Shown: positions 9,201 to 18,305 of the stretch, piece by piece
How the letters are laid out: every line of letters starts with the position of its first letter
Position numbering within the stretch: the stretch's first letter is position 1
Source: Rufibacter sp. DG15C
Lineage (GTDB): Bacteria; Bacteroidota; Bacteroidia; Cytophagales; Hymenobacteraceae
Length of the DNA: 64,000 bases
Assembly: GCF_001577755.1 (NCBI RefSeq)
Contig: NZ_CP010776.1
Span: forward strand, 3,286,001-3,350,000
Direction of reading: 5' to 3'
The notes under the pieces: generated by a model
The model's database searches: none
Seen by the model: only the letters and a program-made list of their open reading frames with translations
What the model was told of the DNA's origin: nothing
Position numbers and translations under genes: made by a program

Positions 9201-11374
9201 ATGAGGTAACCAGAGTAGCCCGCGAAGTGGGTACCGAGGGTAAACTGGGAGCGCAAGCTTCTGTGCCAAACGTAGGAGGAACCTGGAAAGAATTAACTGA
9301 GAACGTAAACTACATGGCAAGTCAGTTGACGAGCCAGGTACGTGATATTGCTAAGGTAGCAACCGCGGTTGCCCGTGGCGACTTGAGCCAGAAAGTGACG
9401 GTAGATGTGAAAGGCGAAATCCTAGAGCTAAAAGAAAACCTGAACCAGATGGTGGATAGCTTGAACATCTTCGCAGACGAGGTAACCCGTGTGGCAAGAG
9501 AAGTGGGTACCGAGGGTAAACTAGGCGGTCAGGCGAATGTTCCGAAGGTACGTGGTACCTGGAAAGAGCTGACGGATAACGTGAACACCATGGCCGCCAA
9601 CTTAACTTCTCAGGTACGTGACATTGCAAAAGTTGCGATTGGCGTGGCAAAAGGCGATTTGAGCCAGAAGGTGACAGTAGATGTAAAAGGAGAACTCTTG
9701 GAGCTGAAAGAGAACATCAATAGAATGGTGGACTCTCTGAACATCTTCGCAGGTGAGGTAACCAGAGTGGCGCTTGAAGTAGGTACGGAAGGTAAACTAG
9801 GCGGACAAGCCAAAGTGCCGAACATTGGAGGGGTATGGAAAGACCTGACCGACAATGTGAATGTGATGGCCTCTAATCTGACCACGCAGGTACGCGGTAT
9901 TGTGAAAGTAGTAACCGCAGTATCTAAAGGTGACCTTACTCAGAAACTGACTTTACAAGCCAAAGGCGAACTAGCAGACCTGGCAGACACCATCAACAGC
10001 ATGGTGGAAGACTTGAACCGCTTAGCGGGTGAAGTTAGCCGGGTGGCCAGAGTAGCGGGTGTGGAAGGTAAACTGACAGAGCGTGCCACGGTAAGCGGTG
10101 TGTCTGGAAGCTGGAAAGAACTAGTAGATACACTTAATGACCTTTTAGAGTCCATCGTGACTCCGGTTCTGGAAGTGTCACGCGTAGTACGCGCCATCTC
10201 TGAAGGTGATTTAACACAGAAAGTAGAAATTCATACCGCCGGAGATATCCTGGCCATGTCCAATGCCTTGAACCTGGCGGTAGATAACTTGAATGCCCTA
10301 TTAGGTGAAATCAATGAAAGCTCCTTGATTGTAGGAAGTTCTTCAGAAGATATGGCTGCTAAGGGTCTAGAGATGAACAGGGTAACGGTAGACGTTGCTC
10401 TCTCTATGCAACAAATGGCAGAGGGTGCGCAGAACCAAGCTTTGAAAACTGACCAAGCCTTTAAACTGATTGAAGAAATCATGAAGGCCACCAAAGAAAC
10501 CGCCAACAAGGCAGACGTGGTGAACCGCTCAGCGGTAATGGGTGAGGAGACTTCCCAGCTAGGTCTGAAAACAGTGGCTGAGGTGGTGAAGAACATGGAA
10601 GAGATTTCATCTTCTGCGGCTCTTACCGCTAAAACCATTGAAGTATTGAGTACCCGTAGCCAAGAGATCTCTAAGTCTCTTGGGGTGATCACAGACATTG
10701 CGGCCCAAACCAACTTGTTGGCCTTGAACGCGGCCATTGAAGCGGCCAGAGCGGGCGAGGCAGGTAGAGGGTTCGCGGTAGTAGCCGAAGAGATTCGGAA
10801 ACTGGCCGAGGGATCACGGAAGTCTGCAAGTGAGATTGCCATTCTGGTAGAAGACGTGAAGAAAGATACTTCTTCTGCGGCAGCGGCTATCGCGACCATG
10901 GAAGGCCGTGTATTGAAAGGAAAGAACGCTACGTTTGAAGCGTCTGGCGCCTTTAAAAACATTGCGACTTCCAGTGGTGAAACGCTCCGCTCTGCCCAGG
11001 ACATCTTGGTGTCAACTGAGGTGCAGAAGTCATCCATTGGCGACGTTGTGAAGTACGTGGAAGAAGTAGTAGCCATTGCCGAACAAACGGCCTCTGGTAC
11101 CCAGCAGGTAGCTAGTACGGCTAAGCAATTGTCTGCTTCCATGCAAGAACTGACCACGTCCAGCCAGCGTCTGAATGACATTGCAGATGACTTGCAGTTG
11201 GGTATTTCTGCCTTCAAGTTGATCAATGGTAACATAGTTTTCCCTAACCGTAACCAGCGCAAGTTGAGTCCGGTACCTACCAGAAAGCGTAGCTTTACGC
11301 CAGACAGCGAGGAAGAAGAAGAGTTATTAAGAAAAGCCACTAGAAAAGCAGGGAAAAATAGAGGACAAGAGTAA
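6227..11374 (+). CDS. Giant cytoplasmic poly-HAMP methyl-accepting chemotaxis protein
   Basis: The 1715-residue product has no signal peptide, no hydrophobic membrane segment and no recognisable ligand-binding domain. Residues 1-90 are rich in Ala, Pro and Glu and look disordered. From about 95 to 1370 it is a HAMP array: 13 units of exactly 92 residues whose G(T/V)EG landmarks fall at 174, 266 and every 92 up to 1278, each with a WK(E/D)LTDNVN element and a GDLSQK...GEILELK element. Paired canonical and divergent HAMPs of this type are known from fungal Nik1/Os-1 kinases. The signalling domain follows, with the receptor tip [20 protein letters not shown] near residue 1505, which binds CheA and CheW. 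The tail is charged (SEEEEELL) and lacks a CheR-docking NWETF-type pentapeptide. The stop overlaps the cheW start (TAATG). The input signal is unknown. Confidence 0.95.
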   Translation: MALGKNLKLNKDKLIGKSEAEKPAAQPVEAPAQTTVEETPVAAQAEEPTPAAVDANVSENGMNDAPQADSGAGDEEAERIDEIPLLAVPLVQADQARRSNTPRLQYQLQDNDYINEQLNRVLYALDAFKKGDVSVRLTKQNNDIFSEIAEAYNSMVEMIGGVGGEVSRISKVAGVEGNLKARASAENASGFWKDMINNINGLVDSIAVPVLEVGKVLKNISRGNLDETFQIPVSGDFKVMAETINRTIDNLNLFAGEVTRVALEVGTEGRLGGQASVPNVAGIWKELTDNVNAMASNLTSQVRDIAKVTTAVAQGNLTQKVTVDLKGEMLQLKENINQMVDSLNIFGDEVTRVAREVGTEGKLGGQARVPNVGGTWKELTDNVNTMASNLTSQLRDIANVATAVAKGDLSQKITVNVRGEIADLKDIINQMVDSLNIFADEVTRVAREVGTEGKLGGQASVPNVGGTWKELTDNVNTMAGNLTLQVRDIANVATAVAKGDLSQKITVNVRGELAELKDNLNQMVDSLNIFADEVTRVAREVGTEGILGGQANVPNVAGTWKALTDNVNYMASNLTLQVRDIANVATAVAKGDLSQKMTVDVKGEILELKDNLNQMVDSLNIFADEVTRVAREVGTEGILGGQANVPNVGGVWKDLTDNVNSMASNLTLQVRDIANVATAVAKGDLSQKMTVNVQGEILQLKDILNQMVDSLNTFAGEVTRVALEVGTEGILGGQANVPNVAGTWKALTDNVNSMASNLTLQVRDIANVATAVAKGDLSQKMTVNVKGEILELKNILNQMVDSLNIFAGEVTRVALEVGTEGKLGGQASVPNVGGVWKDLTDNVNYMASNLTHQVRDIANVATAVAKGDLGQKMTVEVRGEILELKNILNQMVDSLNVFAGEVTRVALEVGTEGKLGGQASVPNVGGVWKDLTDNVNYMASNLTLQVRDIANVATAVAKGDLSQKMTVNVKGEILELKNILNQMVDSLNVFGDEVTRVAREVGTEGKLGAQASVPNVGGTWKELTENVNYMASQLTSQVRDIAKVATAVARGDLSQKVTVDVKGEILELKENLNQMVDSLNIFADEVTRVAREVGTEGKLGGQANVPKVRGTWKELTDNVNTMAANLTSQVRDIAKVAIGVAKGDLSQKVTVDVKGELLELKENINRMVDSLNIFAGEVTRVALEVGTEGKLGGQAKVPNIGGVWKDLTDNVNVMASNLTTQVRGIVKVVTAVSKGDLTQKLTLQAKGELADLADTINSMVEDLNRLAGEVSRVARVAGVEGKLTERATVSGVSGSWKELVDTLNDLLESIVTPVLEVSRVVRAISEGDLTQKVEIHTAGDILAMSNALNLAVDNLNALLGEINESSLIVGSSSEDMAAKGLEMNRVTVDVALSMQQMAEGAQNQALKTDQAFKLIEEIMKATKETANKADVVNRSAVMGEETSQLGLKTVAEVVKNMEEISSSAALTAKTIEVLSTRSQEISKSLGVITDIAAQTNLLALNAAIEAARAGEAGRGFAVVAEEIRKLAEGSRKSASEIAILVEDVKKDTSSAAAAIATMEGRVLKGKNATFEASGAFKNIATSSGETLRSAQDILVSTEVQKSSIGDVVKYVEEVVAIAEQTASGTQQVASTAKQLSASMQELTTSSQRLNDIADDLQLGISAFKLINGNIVFPNRNQRKLSPVPTRKRSFTPDSEEEEELLRKATRKAGKNRGQE
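6746..10333 (+). repeat. In-frame 276-bp tandem repeat (13 poly-HAMP units)
   Basis: The GGx-xxx-GAA-GGT codons marking each unit were located at 6746, 7022, 9782 and 10058, all in the same 276-bp phase, so the array has no insertion or deletion over 13 units. The outer two units (GVEG) are diverged; the inner 11 (GTEG) are very similar at both protein and DNA level. Units 7 and 8 differ at only a handful of residues. Confidence 0.95.
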
Positions 11375-11871
11375 TGGAGGTACAAAACGCCCGCGAGAAG
11401 AAGGACACCGTTGTTGAACCAATGGTCCACCTGATTGTCTTCAAGCTTGGTATAGAAGAGTTTGGAGTGCGTATTGAGCAGGTGAAAGAGGTAACCATTA
11501 CCCCCGAAATCACCCGCATGCCCAAAACTCCTTCCTTCATTAAAGGAGTGGCCAATATTAGAGGGGATATCCTAGCCATTATGGATTTAGAGGAGCGCTT
11601 CCAGGTGGAGCGCTCCGCTTCCACAGATCGGCATACGTATACCCTTGTCATTGAAGCCAAAGATTATACCTTAGGATTTATTGTAAAGGAAGTACCTCAG
11701 TCTTTGACTTTGCCCGTATCAAGCATTGACAAAGCACCTTCTTTCATACAAGACATCAACATCAATGAGAACTTCATTGAGGGGATAGGCAAGATTGATA
11801 ACCGCCTCATTATTGTGCTGGATATCTTTAAAATACTAACCTCAGATGAGATAATGGAACTGAGAGGTTAA
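11374..11871 (+). CDS. cheW: CheW-like chemotaxis coupling protein
   Basis: The 165-residue product is a single CheW domain linking receptor tips to CheA. The pattern LIVFKLGIEEFGVRIEQVKE, then ITRMPKTPSFIKGVANIRG and ILAIMDLEERF, is that of CheW, and the C-terminal half (SFIQDININENFIEGIG) completes the fold. The start codon overlaps the receptor stop by one base, so translation is coupled. A short charged N-terminal extension of about 15 residues precedes the domain. Confidence 0.93.
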   Translation: MEVQNAREKKDTVVEPMVHLIVFKLGIEEFGVRIEQVKEVTITPEITRMPKTPSFIKGVANIRGDILAIMDLEERFQVERSASTDRHTYTLVIEAKDYTLGFIVKEVPQSLTLPVSSIDKAPSFIQDININENFIEGIGKIDNRLIIVLDIFKILTSDEIMELRG

Positions 11872-11888
11872 CCAATAAAACGCACGCT

Positions 11889-12266
11889 ATGGAAATCACT
11901 GAGAAAAAGAGAATATTAATTGTAGACGATTCTTTCTACATGCGCACCATGCTGAAAAACATGTTGCTAGATGCTGGCTATGATGTAGTGGGCGAAGCCC
12001 CAGATGGAAAAACAGCCATAGAGATGGCGAAAGAAAAAATTCCAGATCTGGTGACACTGGATGTAATCCTGCCAGATAACACGGGCCTGGATGTATTAAA
12101 AGCCATCAAGCAGAACAACTCTGACATAAAGGTGATTATTGTAAGCGCCGTGGGCCAGGAGGTGATTGTCAATGAGGCCACAGAGTATGGCGCTTTAACT
12201 TATATAGTAAAGCCGTTCTCTGAGGACAAAGTATTGGAAGCCTTAAATCAAGCCTTCCAGGAATAG
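11889..12266 (+). CDS. cheY: CheY-like response regulator
   Basis: The 125-residue product is a single receiver domain with no output domain. It has the acidic pair D13/D14 (LIVDDS), phospho-acceptor D58 (VTLDVILP), the switch serine S86 (IIVSAVG) and K108 (YIVKPF), so it should be phosphorylated by the CheA encoded two genes on. It lies 17 nt after cheW. No flagellar gene is in the window, so its target is unknown; a gliding, pilus or non-motility output are all possible. Confidence 0.92.
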   Translation: MEITEKKRILIVDDSFYMRTMLKNMLLDAGYDVVGEAPDGKTAIEMAKEKIPDLVTLDVILPDNTGLDVLKAIKQNNSDIKVIIVSAVGQEVIVNEATEYGALTYIVKPFSEDKVLEALNQAFQE

Positions 12267-12296
12267 AGGACCCTTGCTTCATTTGTATCCATTTAC

Positions 12297-13415
12297 GTGC
12301 TACACGCGCCCATAACAAAATTCAAGGTTTTAATAGGGGATACCTCTGTCCGGTCTAGACTGGTGCTCTCTGGCATGATCAATGCTGAGCCCCATCTGGA
12401 GGTGGTGGATACTGCCCAAACCAAAGATGAGTTATTGAGCAAAGCGTTTGACTTGCAACCAGATGTGATTGTAGCCACCCCGGGTTTAACGGTAAGCGGT
12501 AAGCTCCCTTTATTCACGCCGGTATATGGGCAGCAGTCGTCTTTGTTGGTTATGATTTCACAAAAGATGGAGTCTTTTCAAGAATCCATTCTTTTGGACG
12601 CAGACGGTGCATCCTTGCTTCAATCCACTAGTAGCCTGACTTCGGGTAAACTGCTGGGAGTTAAGTATGAATTAATGAATAAGTTGCGGGCCTTGGTCAA
12701 AGGATGTACCCAACCGGTTTCATTTAAACCCAAACACCAAGGGGTAGAAGTATTCAGACTAAATGATGCAGTTGATTCTGTTTCTGACACGAAACCACTC
12801 TGCGTAGTGGTGTTGGGGGCGTCAACGGGTGGTTCTACTGCACTTGAATATGTACTGAGAGACTTAGTAGTACAGCAACCTACGGTCATCTTGGTGGCCA
12901 TTCATATGCCTGAGAAGTTTACCAAGCGGCTGGCCAAGCGGTTGCAGAAACTCACCAAATGGCAAGTAGAAGAAGGTAGAAAAGGCATGCAATTAGAGGC
13001 CAACACGGTCATTATTGCACCGGGAGGGCAGGATATGTTCATCCGTCGGAATGCCTTAAAACCTGAACTGTTAACGCTTGATTTAGTGCCTGCTACTTCT
13101 CCAGTTTTAGAGTCGCCGTCTGTAGACACCTTGATGCAATCTGCAGCTTATTGTGCCGGGGATCGTGTACTAGGTATTATTATGACGGGCATGGGGCAAG
13201 ATGGTACCAAAGGAGCGCAAGAAATAAGAAACATGGGCGGTGTCATCATCGCTCAAAATGCAGAAACATCCTCCATTTTTGGCATGGCAAAATCAGCTAT
13301 AGAGAATGGGGTGGTAAACGGAGTGGTGGCCTTAGGCCAGATCCATTCCATGATTAGCCGTTTTGCGGCAGAGAGACACCTGAGCCATGCGCTCCAAAGT
13401 GAGCTTAGTAGATGA
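12297..13415 (+). CDS. cheB: CheB-type protein-glutamate methylesterase with degenerate receiver
   Basis: The 372-residue product has a C-terminal CheB methylesterase domain (about 165-365) with an intact triad: S176 in LGASTGG, H203 in AIHMP and D302 in TGMGQDG. The N-terminal 100 residues follow the receiver fold, but the acidic pair is reduced to IGDTS and the phospho-acceptor position reads T61 in VIVATPGL instead of aspartate. Control by phosphorylation is therefore unlikely. The start is a GTG at 12297; no in-frame ATG precedes residue 27. The end overlaps the cheA start by ATGA. No cheR is present in the window. Confidence 0.9.
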   Translation: MLHAPITKFKVLIGDTSVRSRLVLSGMINAEPHLEVVDTAQTKDELLSKAFDLQPDVIVATPGLTVSGKLPLFTPVYGQQSSLLVMISQKMESFQESILLDADGASLLQSTSSLTSGKLLGVKYELMNKLRALVKGCTQPVSFKPKHQGVEVFRLNDAVDSVSDTKPLCVVVLGASTGGSTALEYVLRDLVVQQPTVILVAIHMPEKFTKRLAKRLQKLTKWQVEEGRKGMQLEANTVIIAPGGQDMFIRRNALKPELLTLDLVPATSPVLESPSVDTLMQSAAYCAGDRVLGIIMTGMGQDGTKGAQEIRNMGGVIIAQNAETSSIFGMAKSAIENGVVNGVVALGQIHSMISRFAAERHLSHALQSELSR

Positions 13416-15046
13416 AGGCGAGAGAGCAGGAATACAAGGAGATATTTATAGCCGAAGCGCTAGAGTATTATGATGCGCTCAGCAGGCACATAAGTGATCT
13501 TGAGAAAAACCCTCAGGATGACCAGGTGCTGGCCGAGATCTTCAGGTTACTCCATAACCTCAAGGCAAACGCCAAGGCCATCGGGTACCTGAATATTGCG
13601 GACGTTGCGCACAAACTAGAGACTGCTTTTGGGCTTATAAGGAACAAGGAGCTAACCTTCAGTGATGAGGTAGTTACCGTGCTGTTTGACGGCGTGGACA
13701 TGTTGGGGGAGTTGATAGGCAACATTGACAATCCAGTCACCATTGAGCCAAGCCCGGCACTGCTCAGAAACCTAGACATTATTGCCAGTACTATTTCAGA
13801 GAATACCGGGGAGGAATTATCTAAGGTGCAGAAGTACTATACTTCTAAGAACCTTTCGCTTTCTGACCTTATCTATATCCAGATTAAAAAGCTGGATCAC
13901 CTGCTCAATCTGGTAGGTGAGTTAATCATTGACCGGGACCGCATTCTTTCCATTAGCAAAGAATTGGACCATGATGATTTAAAAAGCGTTAGTTCCCATT
14001 TGTACCGCATTACCGAGGAACTTCAGTTTAGCGTCATGGATGCCCGCCTGGTAAACGTGGGATCTTTGTTTAACAAGTTTCCGCGCATAGTTCGGGATAT
14101 TGCCGTAGCTGAGAAAAAGGAAATAAATCTGGAGATTGTAGGACAGGATATTCAGATTGACCGTAACATCCTTCAAATCATCACAGACTCTTTGTTGCAC
14201 CTTATGCGCAATGCTATCTCACATGGCATTGAAAAGGCAGACGTGCGCAAAAAGCAGAAGAAATCGCCTCAAGGCAACATCATCCTTTCTGCCCAAAACG
14301 ACCGCGACACGGTTATCTTACGGTTAATTGATGATGGAAAAGGAATTGACCAGACAGAGGTTAGAAAGGCCATTGTCAATAGAGGGTTTTTACCAGCAGA
14401 CGCTGTAGAAGACTTGCGGGACACTGAAGTGCTTTCCTACTTGTTTGAGCCTGGTTTTTCCTTGGCAAAAGAAGTGACAGAATTCTCTGGCCGAGGCGTT
14501 GGATTAGATGTGGTGAAAAATGCCATTGATTCTATTGGAGGGCGCATCCGGGTAGATTCTCAAAAGGGGATAGGTACCACTTTTACCATGTACCTGCCTA
14601 CTTCCATTGCCGTAAAAGGAGCCTTGTTGTGCCAAGTGGAAGAGAATTATTACGCTATTCCGCTTATGCATACAGACTCGGTGGTGTCATTACCATCTAG
14701 TGAATTACATGAAGTAGGAGACTTACTGGTAGCCGATATTCAAGGCGAAACCATTACAATTGTGTATCTGCGCGAGCTGTTCAATGTAGACCTTGACCAG
14801 TACAGTGGCCGTAAATCTAAACTATCAGGTGATGTGCAAAACATCATCATTGTGACTTATAATAACCGGAAGCTTGGTCTTATAGTAGACAGTCTATTGC
14901 GTCAGCAAGACATTGTGATTAAAGCATTAAGCAAACCCGTGAATACCATTGAAATTTATGCTGGCGTGACACTATTAGGCTCGGGCAAGGTTTGCCTGGT
15001 GCTGGATGTGGCCGCTATTACAAGATATTTTATTGCCCGAAGGTAA
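13412..15046 (+). CDS. cheA: CheA-type chemotaxis histidine kinase (no P2 domain)
   Basis: The 544-residue product has P1 (Hpt, about 1-105) with the phosphorylated histidine H48 in LLHNLKANAKAIG, a linker, P3 dimerisation (about 150-205, with LNLVGELIIDRDR), P4 ATPase (N box LHLMRNAISHG with N267 and H271, G1 IDDGKGID at 307-313, G2 GRGVGLD at 360-366) and a P5 CheW-like domain (about 398-544). The CheY/CheB-docking P2 domain is absent and the protein is shorter than E. coli CheA (654). It follows cheB with an ATGA overlap and should be the central kinase of the operon. Confidence 0.93.
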   Translation: MKAREQEYKEIFIAEALEYYDALSRHISDLEKNPQDDQVLAEIFRLLHNLKANAKAIGYLNIADVAHKLETAFGLIRNKELTFSDEVVTVLFDGVDMLGELIGNIDNPVTIEPSPALLRNLDIIASTISENTGEELSKVQKYYTSKNLSLSDLIYIQIKKLDHLLNLVGELIIDRDRILSISKELDHDDLKSVSSHLYRITEELQFSVMDARLVNVGSLFNKFPRIVRDIAVAEKKEINLEIVGQDIQIDRNILQIITDSLLHLMRNAISHGIEKADVRKKQKKSPQGNIILSAQNDRDTVILRLIDDGKGIDQTEVRKAIVNRGFLPADAVEDLRDTEVLSYLFEPGFSLAKEVTEFSGRGVGLDVVKNAIDSIGGRIRVDSQKGIGTTFTMYLPTSIAVKGALLCQVEENYYAIPLMHTDSVVSLPSSELHEVGDLLVADIQGETITIVYLRELFNVDLDQYSGRKSKLSGDVQNIIIVTYNNRKLGLIVDSLLRQQDIVIKALSKPVNTIEIYAGVTLLGSGKVCLVLDVAAITRYFIARR

Positions 15047-15084
15047 GATTGTTGGAGGGGTACAAAACATTAAAAGCCTGATTC

Positions 15085-15708
15085 ATGGAGCTTCAAGTAA
15101 ATGAACTAGAGCGGGATATCATCAAAGAAATCCTTAACATAGGGTTGGCCCGGGCCGCAGATTCGTTTGCAGCTATTGCAAAAGACCGCGTATTGCTCAA
15201 GGTGCCAGACCTGCAGTTAATGGAGGCCAATGAACTGATTGAGATCGTGCGCGCCTATGAAAAGTCGCACACCATCATTCAGTCAGACATCAAAGGTGAC
15301 TTGAACGGCTCTACGTTGATGCTGTTCTCAGAACTGCACATTGAGCAGCTTTCTGCCGTTTGCCTAGGCATGACCGTTGATCCCAAAGATCCCTTGACAG
15401 AAATGCAGGAGTCGCTTCTGTTGGAGATAAGCAATATTATCACGGGCGCCTTGGTGACGCAGTTGGCCAATATCTTAAAGGCTAACATTTATGGCTCGCC
15501 GCCCGTGGCGCCTAAGAATGACATAGCAGAGTCTTTGAAGAGCATTTTCACGGAGCATCCTTTGTTTCAGCCTTTGGTATTCACGGTCATCACGCAGTTT
15601 ACCAATAATACCCAAATGGTAGAATTGCCTTTGCTGCTGTTTTTTGACACCACCACCTTCATCAAAATACTGGAGATCATCCGTTCGTATAACTTCCTGG
15701 CCAAGTAA
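15085..15708 (+). CDS. cheC: CheC-type CheY-P phosphatase
   Basis: The 207-residue product carries both CheC phosphatase signatures, (D/S)-x3-E-x2-N: D11-E15-N18 in DIIKEILNIG and S110-E114-N117 in ESLLLEISNII. With both sites intact it should dephosphorylate CheY-P and end the signal. Each site heads a long helix of the CheC/FliY/CheX fold. It is the last gene of the operon, 38 nt after cheA, and a strong terminator follows. No CheD partner gene is seen nearby. Confidence 0.88.
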   Translation: MELQVNELERDIIKEILNIGLARAADSFAAIAKDRVLLKVPDLQLMEANELIEIVRAYEKSHTIIQSDIKGDLNGSTLMLFSELHIEQLSAVCLGMTVDPKDPLTEMQESLLLEISNIITGALVTQLANILKANIYGSPPVAPKNDIAESLKSIFTEHPLFQPLVFTVITQFTNNTQMVELPLLLFFDTTTFIKILEIIRSYNFLAK

Positions 15709-15729
15709 TCTCCTTGAAAAATATAATCT

Positions 15730-15760
15730 TGAAAAGAGCCGCCTAGCGCGGCTCTTTTCA
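15730..15760 (+). terminator. Terminator after the chemosensory operon
   Basis: GAAAAGAGCCGC and GCGGCTCTTTTC form a 12-bp stem with a 5-nt loop, with the U-rich part in the 3' arm. It lies 22 nt after the cheC stop. Confidence 0.85.
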
Positions 15761-15777
15761 TTGGTGCTTAGCCATTT

Positions 15778-15818
15778 CCGTTTTTTGCTCGTTTTATGGG
15801 AAATAGGCCAAAAACGGA
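15778..15818. repeat. Intergenic palindrome, copy 4
   Basis: CCGTTTTTTGCTCG is the degenerate left arm and GGCCAAAAACGG the consensus right arm. It lies between the cheC terminator and the speDE promoter region. Confidence 0.8.
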
Positions 15819-15893
15819 GAAGCGGCTGGAGTCTTTCCAATGCAATATCTTTTTCGTTGTTTTGCGCATTAACAACATTAAAAACAAAGTAGT

Positions 15894-17177
15894 ATGGCGA
15901 TGGACGCGTTAGGAAGACACATATTGGTGGAGTTTTACAATTGCTCTCCAGAATTGATGAATGATGTGGTGCACATTGAGAACAGCATGGTAGAGGCCGC
16001 CGAAACGGCCGGGGCCACCGTCATCAACAGTACCTTCCACCATTTCTCTCCTTATGGCGTGTCTGGGGTTGTAGTTATCCAGGAAAGTCACTTGGCCATC
16101 CATACCTGGCCAGAGTACGGCTACGCGGCGGTGGACTTATTTACCTGCGGCGAGACCGTAGATCCTTGGGTATCCTATGACTTTCTGCAGAAAGCCTTCA
16201 AAGCCAGCCACGGTTCCTCTATGGAGTGCCGCAGAGGCCAGCAAAGCCTTTTGCAGCGCACCGATTTCACGGTAGAAGCCCGCGACTCTGGCCAGCAGAT
16301 CGTTCCAATCCCTAAAATCACCCGTGACGTCTGGTTTACGGAGCGCGATGAGAACATCGCCCTTTCGTTAAAGCACACTGGCAACCAGCTCTATAAAAAA
16401 CAGTCACCTTACCAAAAGGTTGAGGTGTTTGAAACCCTGGCATATGGCAACATGCTCACCCTGGATGGAATGGTGATGTGTACCCAGAAAGACGAGTACG
16501 TATACCACGAGATGATCACCCACGTGCCAGTAATGAGCCACGGTAATGTAAAGCGTGCTCTGGTGATTGGCGGCGGTGACGGCGGTACCGTGCGCGAACT
16601 GTTGCGCCATGACCAAATAAACGAGGTGGTGTTGGTAGAAATAGATGCTTTGGTGATTGAAGCCTGTAAAGAACACCTGCCAGAGACCGCCAGTGCCTTT
16701 GACCACCCTAAGTTAAAGCTGTTGGTAGCCGATGGCATCAAGTACATTCAAGAGTGCGCCAATGAGGCCTTTGACCTAATTATAGTAGACTCTGCAGATC
16801 CAGTAGGCCCGGGTGAAGGCTTGTTTACCGCTGAGTTCTACCAAGAGGTGTACCGTTGCCTGACGCCCAATGGAATCATGATCACGCAGAGCGAGTCGCC
16901 TCGTTTCAACACCAAGGTGTTCGTGGAGATTTATGATACGTACAGAGGCATCTTCGGGCAGGAGAACGTGCATTGCTATTTGGCGGCTATCCCAACCTAC
17001 CCAACTGGTACCTGGAGCTTCTCTTTCAGTTCTAAAGGTGGTGTGCACCCTAAACAGGTGAACATGGAGCAAGCGGCGGCGTTCTCCAGAGAGCATAACC
17101 TGCGCTACTACAATGAAGACATCCACCAGGCCGCGTTTGCCCTGCCTAATTTTGTAAAAGACCTTTTAAAGAAATAA
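15894..17177 (+). CDS. AdoMet decarboxylase-spermidine synthase fusion (SpeD-SpeE)
   Basis: One 427-residue chain joins two successive spermidine-pathway enzymes. Residues 1-125 are a class 1 AdoMet decarboxylase proenzyme: [14 protein letters not shown] places self-cleavage before S65, which would become the pyruvoyl group, with H70 and C85 (LFTCG) as processing and catalytic residues. Residues about 140-427 are spermidine synthase, with the nucleotide-binding [11 protein letters not shown] at 226-236, VLVEID at about 246-251 and catalytic aspartates in [16 protein letters not shown] (D299, D302). The fusion would make decarboxylated AdoMet next to its consumer. It is followed 18 nt later by an agmatinase-like gene, so the pair is probably an operon. 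An ATG at 15900 is an alternative start. Confidence 0.92.
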   Translation: MAMDALGRHILVEFYNCSPELMNDVVHIENSMVEAAETAGATVINSTFHHFSPYGVSGVVVIQESHLAIHTWPEYGYAAVDLFTCGETVDPWVSYDFLQKAFKASHGSSMECRRGQQSLLQRTDFTVEARDSGQQIVPIPKITRDVWFTERDENIALSLKHTGNQLYKKQSPYQKVEVFETLAYGNMLTLDGMVMCTQKDEYVYHEMITHVPVMSHGNVKRALVIGGGDGGTVRELLRHDQINEVVLVEIDALVIEACKEHLPETASAFDHPKLKLLVADGIKYIQECANEAFDLIIVDSADPVGPGEGLFTAEFYQEVYRCLTPNGIMITQSESPRFNTKVFVEIYDTYRGIFGQENVHCYLAAIPTYPTGTWSFSFSSKGGVHPKQVNMEQAAAFSREHNLRYYNEDIHQAAFALPNFVKDLLKK

Positions 17178-17195
17178 CAAAGAACTGCTAGCTAT

Positions 17196-18281
17196 ATGAA
17201 GTTGACCTCCATGTGTGAATCTAAGCGCACCAAAATATCCGCATTTGATCCTAACGGGGTAGGCGAGATTGGGAGCGGTTTGTTTGGCCTGCCCTTCACC
17301 GAAGAAGAATCTGAAGTGGTCGTGTTTCCTATTCCCTGGGAAGTGACGGTGTCTTACAATGCGGGCACCGCCGAAGGGCCCGCCGCGGTTAGAGACGCCT
17401 CTCCACAACTAGATTTGTTTGACCCTGAGTTGCCGAACGTATGGCACCTGGGCGTGCACATGCCAGAGATCCCAGAAGAGTGGGCGCAGGAAAGCAGACG
17501 GTTGCGCGAGAAGACTGAAGAGTACATCCAGTGGTTAGAGAACGGTCAGCCTGCCGGCGACCATTCCCATGACCACACGGTGGCAGAAGTCAATCAGAAA
17601 GGTGATAAACTATTGCAATGGTCCAAGCAAGCCACGTTAGAATATTTGAATCAAGGAAAGCTGGTGGGTGTCTTAGGCGGTGACCATAGTACACCTCTTG
17701 GCTTTATGCATGCCTTAGCGGAGAAACACGAGGAGTACGGCATTTTGCAGGTAGATGCGCACGCAGATTTACGCAACGCCTATGAAGGGTTTACCTACTC
17801 GCATGCGTCCATCATGTTCAACGCTTTAAAATTGCCGCAGGTAAAGAAGCTGGTACAAGTAGGCATCAGAGATTTGTGCCAAGGAGAAGCCGAATTAGTA
17901 GAGCAAAGCAACGGCCGCGTGATTACCTTTTATGATAGCGCCCTCAAAACCAAGATGTACGAGGGCAGCAGCTGGAAGAAGCAGTGCAAAAAGATCATCG
18001 CGCAGCTTCCCCAGAAAGTATACATCAGCTTTGACATTGACGGCTTGGATCCAAAACTTTGCCCAGGAACGGGAACCCCGGTCCCCGGAGGATTTGAGTT
18101 TGAAGAAGCGGTTTATCTAATCAAAGCCTTGGTGAAATCTGGTCGACAGATCATCGGGTTTGACCTTTGTGAGGTAGCCCCCGGCGAGACGGAATGGAAT
18201 GGAAACGTGGGTGCGCGTCTATTATACAAGTTGTGCAACTGGATGGCGGTTTCGCAAGGGAAACTGGAGGCCATAGGATAG
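17196..18281 (+). CDS. speB: Agmatinase/arginase-family ureohydrolase
   Basis: The 361-residue product is a binuclear manganese ureohydrolase. Metal ligands are visible as H164 in GGDHST, D187, H189 and D191 in DAHADLR, and the pair of aspartates in SFDIDGLDP near 280. The context, directly after SpeD-SpeE, favours agmatinase (agmatine to putrescine and urea), since putrescine is the acceptor for spermidine synthase; arginase or guanidinobutyrase cannot be excluded. A His- and Asp-rich stretch (GDHSHDHT, 121-128) sits on an insertion of unknown purpose. The gene name is used in the sense of that likely role. Confidence 0.82.
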   Translation: MKLTSMCESKRTKISAFDPNGVGEIGSGLFGLPFTEEESEVVVFPIPWEVTVSYNAGTAEGPAAVRDASPQLDLFDPELPNVWHLGVHMPEIPEEWAQESRRLREKTEEYIQWLENGQPAGDHSHDHTVAEVNQKGDKLLQWSKQATLEYLNQGKLVGVLGGDHSTPLGFMHALAEKHEEYGILQVDAHADLRNAYEGFTYSHASIMFNALKLPQVKKLVQVGIRDLCQGEAELVEQSNGRVITFYDSALKTKMYEGSSWKKQCKKIIAQLPQKVYISFDIDGLDPKLCPGTGTPVPGGFEFEEAVYLIKALVKSGRQIIGFDLCEVAPGETEWNGNVGARLLYKLCNWMAVSQGKLEAIG

Positions 18282-18305
18282 TTCACTTCACCTAAAACAT
18301 AGACC

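Noticed and set aside
6746-10333. The tandem array as a CRISPR or DNA satellite
   Set aside because: The repeats are in frame, encode HAMP units without spacers, and lie within one long coding region.
10231-11430. A 399-codon open frame antisense to the receptor signalling domain
   Set aside because: It is a shadow frame: Ser/Ala-rich with no domain, fully opposite the strongly supported receptor and cheW start.
15475-15840. Minus-strand frame of 121 codons opposite the cheC end and terminator
   Set aside because: It runs through the terminator hairpin and a palindrome copy and is opposite a well-supported gene.
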